Assembly (NCBI GenBank): GCA_965279085.1
Contig: OZ257149.1
Coordinates: 1,240,001-1,304,000, forward strand
Source: UBA7672 sp965279085
GTDB taxonomy: Bacteria; Pseudomonadota; Alphaproteobacteria; Caulobacterales; Hyphomonadaceae
DNA length: 64,000 nucleotides
Direction of reading: 5' to 3'
In this document: positions 44,767-52,903 of the stretch, in pieces
How the letters are laid out: every line of letters starts with the position of its first letter
Numbering within the stretch: position 1 is the stretch's first letter
Position numbers and translations under genes: made by a program
The notes under the pieces: generated by a model
Told to the model about the DNA's origin: nothing
Seen by the model: the letters and a program-made list of their open reading frames with translations, nothing else
The model's database searches: none

Positions 44767-46896
44767 TCACCTGCGATCCCTTCCGGTCACATAGTGGACC
44801 GGCCGACCGGGAAAATACGCTGCGACGCGCGCGTTCTGCTCGAGCCCTTTGTCCAGCGCAAAAATGGGAGCATGTCGATTGGGATGCGTCAAACCGCTGA
44901 ATGCCAATGCGCTTCCCCATTCGGATTCGCTATTCGAGCGCACGAAAACCAGCGCGCCACGCAGCGCAGGATCGGAAGAAAGTCTGGCATAGTCTGCATG
45001 ATACTCCCGGAACTCGTGGAGGCGCGTTACGCCCGACCACGAGAGGTACAAGCCGGAGGAAAAGACGGAAAATACCAGAACCGGAAGGATCGATGCTCGG
45101 ACAGCGCGTGGCGTGAAAATGCCAGAGATTCGGCCGAGCAGGGTGGAAACGCCGCGGACGCTCAAAAAGACCAAGGGAATGAAAGCCATGAACCAGTAGC
45201 GGCTGCCGATATAGTTTCCGCCGCTAAACCAGTACAGGGCCGCCGGAACAACAGTGATCGCGACAAATGCGATCGCCAGCCAGTCGAGCCGTCGCCATTC
45301 TCCCCACAAGACGTGTGCAATGACAGGCAGCAACGAAAACGCCGCCGTCCCACCCCATCCGAACATCTGGTGATTCAACTCACGCGCGTTGTGCTGCGTG
45401 TTGGCGAGAGCTTCCATCGGGCTATGCCCAGCGAGAGGATCGACGCCGCCCCATCCTCCAGGCGGCCCGATGTCCTGACCGAAACCGAAATTGTTGGCGC
45501 CAGGGCCCCATATGGCGTCGAAATACGCCGTCAACGGCATTTCCAGGACATTGCCGGTGAGCGCCGCGTTGTATGGGAAGATAAGCGCCCCGATAGCAAT
45601 GCACCCAGCGCCGTAAGCGATGAGACAGAGCCAGCCACGCGTGCTCCGCCAGCATACGATGAGCGCAGCGAGGCCAGACAACACACCGATGGCGACACCG
45701 TCTAGCGGACGGGTGAGAAAGAGAGCGCCCATGAGAATTCCGCTCGCCAACGACAAGAGGATCGAGCGCTTGCGGCAGGCTATCGCCAGCAATAACCACG
45801 CTCCGAGCTGCAAGGTCAGTGAAAAGGTGTGGGCCATCAACGACCCGGCGGAGATGAGATGCCAGGGCGAGAGCGCCAGCGCCGCAGCGCACGCCAGCGC
45901 AATCGGGCGCGGCATGAACAGGTCTGCAAGCCGATACAGCAGTATCACCGCGACGCCGGCCAAGAACGGATTGAGCAGCCAGTACGGTCCGATCGCAACG
46001 CCCCCAGCGAGCGCGGCAGGCCAGCCGAACGGCATTACCGAAAACCATTCGCCGTCCTGCATCGCCAGCAGGTAGAATTCAAAGCTTGAGGCAATATCCG
46101 CAGGGGGCGCCGCCAAGGACATCTTTCCAGCGAGGAGTGTCCGCGCCTGAACCAGGTACGCGACCTCGTCCTCCACATGCGGAACGCCCTGGAATGCGAA
46201 GACTGCCAGAAGCGCCGAAGCAGCGAACGCAACCCCTGCCAGTACCCACGGGGCGAGAAGCTGCCATCGTGCATGAGCCACGCCCAATGATGCTAGCGCC
46301 TTCGTCTGCAACCTAGGCGCCCGGGCGAGGCTCGAAGCGAAGGCCGCGAACGTGGCCAGGTTCAGAATCGTCAACAAAGTGGCCGTGATTGCCTGCAACA
46401 TCAGCGGGCGCATCCACGTCGCGCCGAGAAGCTGGAGCGATGAGACCGACAGGAGCGCCAGCAGCGCAATCAAAAGAAAGACGCGACGGCCACCCAGCCC
46501 ACGCACGAGCGCCAGAGCGCCAATCCTCTGTTCGCGCGAACCCAGCGAGATCATCGTGAGGAGCGCCTGCGCGCCCACAATCGCCCACAGCGGCGCGGTC
46601 GCACTTGAGAGCGAGAGCTCAAGCGTGCCGAACCATATGTCACTGCTGAGCGCCAGCTGCGCGGCAGATCCGATGACGATCGTTGAAAGAAGCACGCCCG
46701 GCCAGAACGTCTCCTTTCCAACAGTCAAAACCATCGGGATAAATCCAGCCATCACCACGACCAGCAGCCATGTCATGGCAGGCGGCAACGCGCCGGTCGC
46801 AAGGGCGCCTGCGAGCGCGGCGCATGCGCCCAATGCGACAGCTACTCCCAACCGGATCGGCGAGAGCGTATTTTGGTTGATCGACGACTCGTTCAT
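44767..46896 (-). CDS. GT-C-type polytopic glycosyltransferase-like protein
   Basis: 709 residues with roughly 14 membrane helices. An early extracytoplasmic loop has the acidic pair expected for dolichyl/polyprenyl-phosphate-dependent GT-C enzymes (VPHVEDEVAYLVQARTL), and a Gly/Asn-rich loop with GANNFGFGQDIGPPGGWGG follows. Family 39/PMT-like in architecture but too diverged to name; it may transfer a sugar from a polyprenyl carrier in the periplasm. Divergent from the methyltransferase and flippase-like pair, with 272 bases between. Confidence 0.7.
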   Translation of the reverse strand: MNESSINQNTLSPIRLGVAVALGACAALAGALATGALPPAMTWLLVVVMAGFIPMVLTVGKETFWPGVLLSTIVIGSAAQLALSSDIWFGTLELSLSSATAPLWAIVGAQALLTMISLGSREQRIGALALVRGLGGRRVFLLIALLALLSVSSLQLLGATWMRPLMLQAITATLLTILNLATFAAFASSLARAPRLQTKALASLGVAHARWQLLAPWVLAGVAFAASALLAVFAFQGVPHVEDEVAYLVQARTLLAGKMSLAAPPADIASSFEFYLLAMQDGEWFSVMPFGWPAALAGGVAIGPYWLLNPFLAGVAVILLYRLADLFMPRPIALACAAALALSPWHLISAGSLMAHTFSLTLQLGAWLLLAIACRKRSILLSLASGILMGALFLTRPLDGVAIGVLSGLAALIVCWRSTRGWLCLIAYGAGCIAIGALIFPYNAALTGNVLEMPLTAYFDAIWGPGANNFGFGQDIGPPGGWGGVDPLAGHSPMEALANTQHNARELNHQMFGWGGTAAFSLLPVIAHVLWGEWRRLDWLAIAFVAITVVPAALYWFSGGNYIGSRYWFMAFIPLVFLSVRGVSTLLGRISGIFTPRAVRASILPVLVFSVFSSGLYLSWSGVTRLHEFREYHADYARLSSDPALRGALVFVRSNSESEWGSALAFSGLTHPNRHAPIFALDKGLEQNARVAAYFPGRPVHYVTGRDRR

Positions 46897-47168
46897 GCGT
46901 CACCCGGCCGACAAACGCGCCAGAGGGTTTCGCACACTGCCTGTTCTTCCCCAAGTCGTTGCGATGCACCCGATCCGCACCATTTTAACCAATATCGGAC
47001 AGAAAGCCTCCCATCAGGGGCGCGCTGCTTGGCAAGCTGTCTCCCGCTGGTTGCAGAGCGATTGACAAAGTTTTCCGCGTGCCCGCAGGTCGCTGCAGCG
47101 TCGATATTTATATCGCGTTCTTGAAGATCGCGGACGCGCCAAGTTGGTTGGACGGTCGGGGCCGGGGC

Positions 47169-47903
47169 ATGCTTTCAGAACATCCGCCTTCGACGAGCCC
47201 GAGAATCGAAGGCGCCGGTTTCCGCACCAGCGCCGGCGGCGTTCCCACTACACAAGCGGAATCGGCGCGTCTGCTGCGCAAGATCGTAAGATCCTACGAC
47301 TCGCCGATTGTCCGCGCGTATTGCTGGGGGCGTTTCCAGATCCTTCGCCTTCGCTTCCTGGAGGAGGTCGGCCAGTACCTTCCGGCGAAGGGGACGATCC
47401 TTGATGTCGGATGCGGCTTCGGCCTCTTCTCGCTCTACTTTGCAGCGAGCCATCCGGATCGGAAGATTCATGGCTTCGACCTCAACCCGCGCCGGATCGA
47501 TATGGCGCGCAAGAGTGCCGAGAGACTTGGCCTCACGAACGTCTCCTTCCATGCGGAGAACGCAGTCAACTGGCGTGGTGACCGGGAATTCGACGCGGCC
47601 TACATGCTCGACATCGTGCACCACGTCCCGCGTGCATCGGTCGATGGGCTGCTTTCCGAACTGCGCGAGAAGATGAGTTCCGAAGGCGTACTGGTGATCA
47701 AGGACGTCGCCGATCGCCCGGCCTACAAGGCGCTGTTCACGTGGCTGCTCGACAAGGCAATGGATTTCAGGACGCCGGTTCACTATTGGTCTATGGACGC
47801 ACTGAGTGATCTGCTTCGTTCGAAGAGGCTGCGGGTATTCGCCCATCAGATGGTCGACTACCTTCCCTACCCTCACGTGATCTACGTATGCCGACCGCTT
47901 TGA
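47169..47903 (+). CDS. SAM-dependent class I methyltransferase
   Basis: 244 residues from the ATG at 47169, chosen because the frame upstream has no coding character. The SAM-binding motif I is ILDVGCGFGLFSLYF, motif II-like acidic GFDLNPRRID, and motif IV AAYMLDIVHHVPR. A C-terminal region rich in aromatic residues may bind a lipid or sugar acceptor. Overlaps the flippase-like gene by 16 bases, so they are one operon. Confidence 0.85.
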   Translation: MLSEHPPSTSPRIEGAGFRTSAGGVPTTQAESARLLRKIVRSYDSPIVRAYCWGRFQILRLRFLEEVGQYLPAKGTILDVGCGFGLFSLYFAASHPDRKIHGFDLNPRRIDMARKSAERLGLTNVSFHAENAVNWRGDREFDAAYMLDIVHHVPRASVDGLLSELREKMSSEGVLVIKDVADRPAYKALFTWLLDKAMDFRTPVHYWSMDALSDLLRSKRLRVFAHQMVDYLPYPHVIYVCRPL

Positions 47904-48877
47904 AGGTACGTTTACTCGGCTTGGCGAAAGTCGCCATTCCGATCGCCATCACGATCGCGGCGGTCGCATTCGTAGCGCAATCCGTCGACTGGAGCACCGT
48001 GGTCGCGGACGCCCTTCGTGCGCCTCTATGGGCGATTTTCGTATCCGCCGCGCTGATGTGGGTACAGCTCGCGCTTTGCGGTCTACGGCTGAAATGGTTG
48101 GCGCAGGCGATCAACACGCCCGCGACGTGGCAGGCCTCGACCGCAGTGTGGGGCATCTCCTATCTGGCCAGCCTTGTATTGCCGACGACCGTCGGCGGCG
48201 ATGTCGTCAAAGGTTTCGTGATGCTTCGGTGGACTCGCGTGCCGAAGCGGATACTTGGCATCGTGGCGCTGGAACGCGTCGCCGCGACCATCGCCCTTAT
48301 GATCCTTGTGCTTCTCGCAGCCACGCCAGCTGCTTACTACGCCCGCTTCGGTCATGAACCCGTGCTGGCGGCGATCTCGGTGGCTGGGCTTGTCACCATT
48401 GTCATCACACTGGCGAAACGCCGGCAGTTGCTTGGGCTCCTGAGCCGCCTTCTTCCCAGGCGCATCCCGAAAGAGCGCATCGAAGCGATTTCGGACACAC
48501 TCGCAAAGGCTCCGATCGGAAAAGCCATCCTGTTGTCGGTCGCGATCCACGCCCTGACGATTGTGATTCTGGCTCTATTGATGCTTGGTTTCTCGACGCC
48601 AAATCCCGCGCTGGAAGCAACGCTTGGCGGTCCACTGGTGACTTTCGCCTCTATGCTTCCGATCTCGGTCGGCGGCTTCGGCATCCGGGAAGGCGCCTTT
48701 ATCCTTGTGTTCGGACCTTTCGGAATTGAAGCTACCCGGGCGGCCAGTATTGCGATGGCGTGGTGGGGCGTTCAGCTGCTTGCGGCCGCTGCGGCTGCTA
48801 TTGCGTCTGTGGCCTGGCTGACGATCGGCGGACACTCGCGGGCAGACGCGCAACTTTCCGCCAAGTCGATTCCGTAA
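47888..48877 (+). CDS. Flippase-like lysylphosphatidylglycerol synthase TM family protein
   Basis: 329 residues, about eight membrane helices, UPF0104/LPG-synthase transmembrane domain (AglD-like). Recognisable segments are LPTTVGGDVVKGFVMLRW and PISVGGFGIREGAFILVFG, both typical of the family. Such proteins are proposed to move or modify lipid-linked saccharides. Coupled to the methyltransferase gene; it may flip or aid use of a polyprenyl-linked sugar made with the GT-C protein. Confidence 0.82.
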   Translation: MPTALKVRLLGLAKVAIPIAITIAAVAFVAQSVDWSTVVADALRAPLWAIFVSAALMWVQLALCGLRLKWLAQAINTPATWQASTAVWGISYLASLVLPTTVGGDVVKGFVMLRWTRVPKRILGIVALERVAATIALMILVLLAATPAAYYARFGHEPVLAAISVAGLVTIVITLAKRRQLLGLLSRLLPRRIPKERIEAISDTLAKAPIGKAILLSVAIHALTIVILALLMLGFSTPNPALEATLGGPLVTFASMLPISVGGFGIREGAFILVFGPFGIEATRAASIAMAWWGVQLLAAAAAAIASVAWLTIGGHSRADAQLSAKSIP

Positions 48878-48892
48878 CCGTACAGGCCTCGA

Positions 48893-48948
48893 GGCGCCAC
48901 CGGATAGGATGGCGCCCCGATCATGGCTCCGGCGTATCGTGGAGCCAT
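48893..48948. terminator. Tandem hairpins between convergent genes
   Basis: Two stems: ggcgcca/tggcgcc (48893-48916) and atggctcc/ggagccat (48923-48948). They lie between a plus gene ending at 48877 and a minus gene ending at 48961, so they could stop both transcripts. No U-tract follows either, so this is tentative. Confidence 0.35.
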
Positions 48949-48960
48949 TGCCTTGTGACA

Positions 48961-49200
48961 CTAGGCGGTCCGGCCCCGCCGGGCTGCTTCCGCCGTGGCC
49001 TCAAGCTTCTCTCCTTGCGGACGTTCGATATCTTCGGCCGCGCGGGTGTTGGGCTTCACCAGGCCTTCGTTCTCTGCGAAGGCCCGATCGTATTCAGGAT
49101 GCTTGCGATCGGTCGTTTCGTCAGGCGGAATGTCGACGCCTTCAACCGGAACCTGTGCGGCCTCGACGGGGTCCGCCGGGATAATGCGAATCTTGTCCAT
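48961..49200 (-). CDS. Small acidic hypothetical protein
   Basis: 79 residues from the ATG at 49200, placed after GGAGG; an in-frame ATG five codons upstream overlaps the ribosome site. Highly charged and Glu/Pro-rich, without signal, membrane or Cys motifs, so probably largely disordered (IIPADPVEAAQVPVEGVDIP, then NTRAAEDIERPQGEK). No family recognised. Confidence 0.55.
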   Translation of the reverse strand: MDKIRIIPADPVEAAQVPVEGVDIPPDETTDRKHPEYDRAFAENEGLVKPNTRAAEDIERPQGEKLEATAEAARRGRTA

Positions 49201-49270
49201 GTCGGTTTCCTCCATGGCTTAAGGCATGGGCTACATGGTCGGAACGCCAGCGAAGCGCTGGCGGTTCCGT

Positions 49271-49401
49271 CCTTCTCCGCTTGCGGGGAAGGTGGCGCGC
49301 AGCGCCGGATGGGGGACACAACATCGGGAATCCCAATGACGACGCCCCCTCCGTCTCGCTGACTGCGTCAGCGATCCACCTCCTCCGCTTCGCGGTGGAG
49401 G
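49271..49401. repeat. Mosaic palindromic intergenic element
   Basis: Consecutive hairpins: ccttctccgc ttgc ggggaagg, ggcgc gca gcgcc, cgctgac tgc gtcagcg, and a stem ccttcctccgc-type at the right end (cctcctccgc ttcg cggtggagg). The order and sequence are like the alphaproteobacterial repeat families often found between genes. It lies downstream of the GNAT gene on minus and fills the gap to the small acidic gene. Confidence 0.85.
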
Positions 49402-49406
49402 ACGAC

Positions 49407-49871
49407 TTAATCCAGGAAAAGTTCGAGCTGAACGTCCGCGCGCGCGTAGGGCGACGGCAGGCGTTCCTTGAGCGGCTGGAAGCCGGCCTCGTGATAGAGC
49501 TTGATGGCCGCCGCCAGCACGGAGTTCGTTTCGATGTAGACACGGCGCAGGCCCATCTCGCGCGCCTTTGCGATGACGGCGGCGATCAGCAGACGGCCGG
49601 CGCCCTTCCCTTGCGCTGCGGGACGGACGCCCATCTTGGCGAGCTCGCACGAGCCCTCGCCCATCGGCATCAGGGCGACGGCGCCGACGGGCGCGTCACC
49701 GAGCCATGCGATGAAGATCTCGCCGCCGGGCTCGAGGATGTACTTGCGCGGATTGCCGAGAACCTCGCGGTCCTTCGCCTCGACGGCAAAAAAGCGCTCG
49801 ATCCATTCGAGGTTGATGTCGCGGAAGGCGGCCTCGTCGCCGGGCCTGAAGGGCCGGACGTCGATGCTCAC
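49407..49871 (-). CDS. GNAT family N-acetyltransferase
   Basis: 154 residues. Central acetyl-CoA motif ELAKMGVRPAAQGKGAGRLL and C-terminal NSVLAAAIKLYHEAGFQPL. N-terminal MSIDVRPFRPGDEAAF is typical of the family. Acceptor unknown. It starts one base from the end of the LemA gene, so it may be cotranscribed. Confidence 0.87.
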   Translation of the reverse strand: MSIDVRPFRPGDEAAFRDINLEWIERFFAVEAKDREVLGNPRKYILEPGGEIFIAWLGDAPVGAVALMPMGEGSCELAKMGVRPAAQGKGAGRLLIAAVIAKAREMGLRRVYIETNSVLAAAIKLYHEAGFQPLKERLPSPYARADVQLELFLD

Positions 49872-49872
49872 C

Positions 49873-50436
49873 CTAGAACTTCACCGTCGGCGCGACGTTG
49901 AGCGAGGCGCGCTCGGTCTCGCCCACGTCGAACATTTCGCGCGAAGTGAAGCCGGTGGAGCCGGCGATGATCGAACCCGGGAATTGCTGGATCGCCGTGT
50001 TGTACTCGTTCACCGCCGAGTTGTAGAAGCGGCGCGCCGCGGCGACCTTGTCCTCGATCGAGGAGAGTTCGGTCTGCAGCTGGATGAAGTTGTTGCTGGC
50101 CTTGAGGTCCGGATAGGACTCGGCGAGCGCGAAGAGCTTGCCCAGCGAAGCGGAGAGCGCGCCTTCGGCTGCGCCCATCTGGGCCGGGCCCTGGGCGTTG
50201 GCGGCTGCGGTTCGGGCGGCGATCACGGCGTCGAGCGTCGACTTCTCGTGGGCGGCGTAGCCCTTCACGGTCTCGACCAGGTTGGGGATCAGCTCGCGGC
50301 GGAGCTTCAGCTGCACATCGATGCCGGAGAAGGCCTCGTTGACCTTCTGCCGCTTGGCGACGAGGCCGTTGTAGATCGCAATCACCATAATGATGATGAG
50401 CGCGATCACGCCCAGCACGATATAGATCGGCATCAT
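49873..50436 (-). CDS. lemA: LemA family membrane protein
   Basis: 187 residues from ATG 50436; other starts (GTG 50442, ATG 50433) are close. N-terminal membrane helix (VLGVIALIIIMVIAIYNG) and a helical LemA domain with the conserved VQLKLRRELIPNLVETVKGY, RRFYNSAVNEYNTAIQQFPG and TSREMF. LemA function is unclear; it is often next to a TPM or HtpX protease, absent here. Confidence 0.9.
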   Translation of the reverse strand: MMPIYIVLGVIALIIIMVIAIYNGLVAKRQKVNEAFSGIDVQLKLRRELIPNLVETVKGYAAHEKSTLDAVIAARTAAANAQGPAQMGAAEGALSASLGKLFALAESYPDLKASNNFIQLQTELSSIEDKVAAARRFYNSAVNEYNTAIQQFPGSIIAGSTGFTSREMFDVGETERASLNVAPTVKF

Positions 50437-50596
50437 GTCCACGGTGAGCGCCCCTTTGATCCGTCAGCCGATTCCCCGGCAGGCGGTAAACTACAGCATG
50501 CCGCGCGCGAATCCAGACCACTCTTGGGGTCGGGCTTGGAGGGGGCTGGATGACCGCCTAGTGTCGATTTCGCGCGTCCGGCAATGCAGGAAGACG

Positions 50597-51052
50597 ATGA
50601 CCGACAGCCAAGCCCCCATGTGGATCAGCCTTCAGCTGAAAGGCGAGGACGCCGGTTCGCCCTGCCCCGATTGCGGGCAGGCGACCAAGCGGGTGTGGGG
50701 GCATGTGCTCGACCAGCAGCAGACGGTCGCCTCCTATTTCGTGACCTGGGTGCCGGGCAACCGGAGCCACGCCATCGGCTATGACCTGATCTTCGGGCGC
50801 TGGGACGCGGATGCGAGCGCGGAGAACCGTGTTCTGGTGTCGATGGACCAGCGCATCGGCGAGAACAAGGATGCTCCAAGGTTCGTGGATGCGGAGGGGC
50901 GGGTCGCGCACGACCCGCGCCTGTTCAGTCAAGCGCTGACCTGGCAGGCGGCGATGCAGTCGACGCGGGCAAAGGACCTTCTCATCCTCGCCGACATGAT
51001 CTACCGCAACGATCCGCGTCTCGACGACGTTCGCAAGTGGGGACAGGAATGA
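50597..51052 (+). CDS. Unknown protein with CPDCG zinc-knuckle-like motif
   Basis: 151 residues from the ATG at 50597, with AGGAAG upstream. An N-terminal CPDCGQ motif could bind metal with other residues, but only one Cys pair is visible. The remainder has conserved-looking aromatic stretches (VASYFVTWVPGNRSHAIGYD). No family recognised. Its stop overlaps the FAD oxidoreductase start (ATGA), so translation is coupled. Confidence 0.6.
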   Translation: MTDSQAPMWISLQLKGEDAGSPCPDCGQATKRVWGHVLDQQQTVASYFVTWVPGNRSHAIGYDLIFGRWDADASAENRVLVSMDQRIGENKDAPRFVDAEGRVAHDPRLFSQALTWQAAMQSTRAKDLLILADMIYRNDPRLDDVRKWGQE

Positions 51053-52377
51053 GCAAGCTCGGCAGGACGGCGGTTGTGGTTGGCGCCGGCATGGGTGGCC
51101 TTTCGGCTGCGGCTGCGCTGGCGCCTGGGTTCGAGCAGGTGATCGTTCTGGATCGCGATACGCTGCCCGATGGCGCGACACCGCGCACGGGCGTAGGGCA
51201 AGGCTATCACCTGCACCAGCTGCTGAAGGCGGGAGAGCTGGCGCTGGAGAAACTGCTGCCGGGGATCACGCAGGATTTCATCGCGGCAGGCGCGAAGCAG
51301 ATGCTGGTCGGGCGCGATGTGAAGGTGTTCGATTTCGGCGGATGGATGGACGAGTGCGACGCGGGCTTCACCGTGACCAGCCTGTCGCGTCCGGCCTACG
51401 AGGCAATCCTGCGCAAGCGCGTCGGCGCCCTGCCCGGCGTGAGCATTCGTGGCGAGACGATCGTGAAGCGGTTCACCGTCGAGGGCGGGAAGTGCACCGG
51501 CGTGGAGCTTGAGGACGGAACCAGTATCACGGCGGACCTGTGCGTCGATGCGACGGGAATGACCGGACCGCTGTTCAGGCAATTGGCCGAGGATGGCCAC
51601 GCCGAGTTCTCGACCGAAGACATCAGGATCAACGTCGCCTACTCGTCCGCGAAGTTCAAACAGCAGCCCGAGCATCGCGGCGAGAGCATCGGGTTCTTCT
51701 TCCTGCCGGGGCCTCCGGGCAAGCAGTTCGGGTTCCTGCTGCCCATCGAGGGGGACCAGTGGGTGCTGTCGGTCGGCGCGCGCGGAGGCGACCAGCCGCC
51801 CAAGACGATCGAACAGATGCGCGAGTATGCGAAGGCGTTCGATCCGAAGGTTTACGAGCGGATCAAGAACGCCGAGGCGACGACGGACGTGAAGACCTTC
51901 CGCAAGGCTACGGCGACGCGGCGCAAGGCGTGGGAATCGAAGAGCTGGCCCGAGGGCCTGCTGCCCGCGGGAGATGCGCTGAGCAGCGTGAACCCGACCT
52001 ATGGGCAAGGCATGACGGTGGCGGCGTCCGAAGCGGAAGCGCTGTCTGGCATGCTGGCGAAGCGCGCGGAGAGTGGCGCCGGGCTGGGCGGGCTGGCGGC
52101 GGAATACCTTCCGGCGGCGGCGGCGATTGCAGACCGGGCATGGGGCCTGTCGCTCAATTCCGACTATGTCTATCCGGAGACGGAGGGCGAGCGGCCTGCC
52201 AACTACGCGATGAACCGCGCCATGGCCGCGACGCTGCGCAAGCTGGCGGATGAAGATCTGGAGTTCCGCGTGTTCCGCTACAGGCTAGTCCACATGGTCG
52301 ATTCCGGCACGGCGCTGCGCGACGGGCCGCTGGCGCTGAAGTTCTTCACGGCGCTGCAGGGATCGATGGCGCAATGA
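51049..52377 (+). CDS. FAD-dependent monooxygenase/oxidoreductase
   Basis: 442 residues from the ATG at 51049. PHBH-fold flavoprotein: FAD dinucleotide motif VVVGAGMGGLSAAAAL, then the substrate region, and the flavin-binding LLPAGDALSSVNPTYGQGM (GD motif with Pro-x-x-GQG). No geranylgeranyl reductase features. Predicted to use FAD and NAD(P)H to oxidise an unknown small molecule. Coupled to the 151-residue gene and followed 10 bases later by a GNAT, suggesting a three-gene operon. Confidence 0.83.
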   Translation: MSKLGRTAVVVGAGMGGLSAAAALAPGFEQVIVLDRDTLPDGATPRTGVGQGYHLHQLLKAGELALEKLLPGITQDFIAAGAKQMLVGRDVKVFDFGGWMDECDAGFTVTSLSRPAYEAILRKRVGALPGVSIRGETIVKRFTVEGGKCTGVELEDGTSITADLCVDATGMTGPLFRQLAEDGHAEFSTEDIRINVAYSSAKFKQQPEHRGESIGFFFLPGPPGKQFGFLLPIEGDQWVLSVGARGGDQPPKTIEQMREYAKAFDPKVYERIKNAEATTDVKTFRKATATRRKAWESKSWPEGLLPAGDALSSVNPTYGQGMTVAASEAEALSGMLAKRAESGAGLGGLAAEYLPAAAAIADRAWGLSLNSDYVYPETEGERPANYAMNRAMAATLRKLADEDLEFRVFRYRLVHMVDSGTALRDGPLALKFFTALQGSMAQ

Positions 52378-52387
52378 GACCGAGATC

Positions 52388-52894
52388 GTGAGTGCGATCC
52401 TACGTGCGAGCCATGTGGCCGATATCTTCCGGCTGCAGGAGATCGAACGCGCGGCGGCGGAGCTGTTCCGCGGCTCGGACCTGATCGACGTGGACGCCAT
52501 GTCCGTGATCGCGATGGGCGATCATATCGTGTCGATCGACGAGGGCCTGTCCATCGTGGCCGAGGTCGAGGGCAAGGTGGCAGGCTTCATCATGGGCGAG
52601 ATGCATGATGATGACGCGTACCTGCGCGAGCTGGACGTCGATCCGGCGTTCCAGAAGCGCGGGATCGGGGCGGCGCTGGTGAATGCGTTCGGCAGCGCGG
52701 CGCGCCGGAAAGGCGCGCGGTCCGTCTATCTGTCGACCTTCCGCTCGCCGCCGTGGAACGCACCCTTCTATCGCAGCCTGGGCTTCGAAGACGTTGAACA
52801 CGCCGACTACCTGCCCTGGATGACGATGATCTGGCAGGAACAGGCTGTATTCCTCGACATGAACACGCGCGTCTTCCTGAAGATCCCGGTCTGA
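52388..52894 (+). CDS. GNAT family N-acetyltransferase
   Basis: 168 residues from a GTG start. Motif A LRELDVDPAFQKRGIGAALV and terminal APFYRSLGFEDVE are classic GNAT signatures. It lies 10 bases after the FAD monooxygenase gene and is likely in its operon, so it may acylate the same metabolite. Convergent with the carboxylesterase gene. Confidence 0.87.
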   Translation: MSAILRASHVADIFRLQEIERAAAELFRGSDLIDVDAMSVIAMGDHIVSIDEGLSIVAEVEGKVAGFIMGEMHDDDAYLRELDVDPAFQKRGIGAALVNAFGSAARRKGARSVYLSTFRSPPWNAPFYRSLGFEDVEHADYLPWMTMIWQEQAVFLDMNTRVFLKIPV

Positions 52895-52903
52895 CAGGAA
52901 TGG

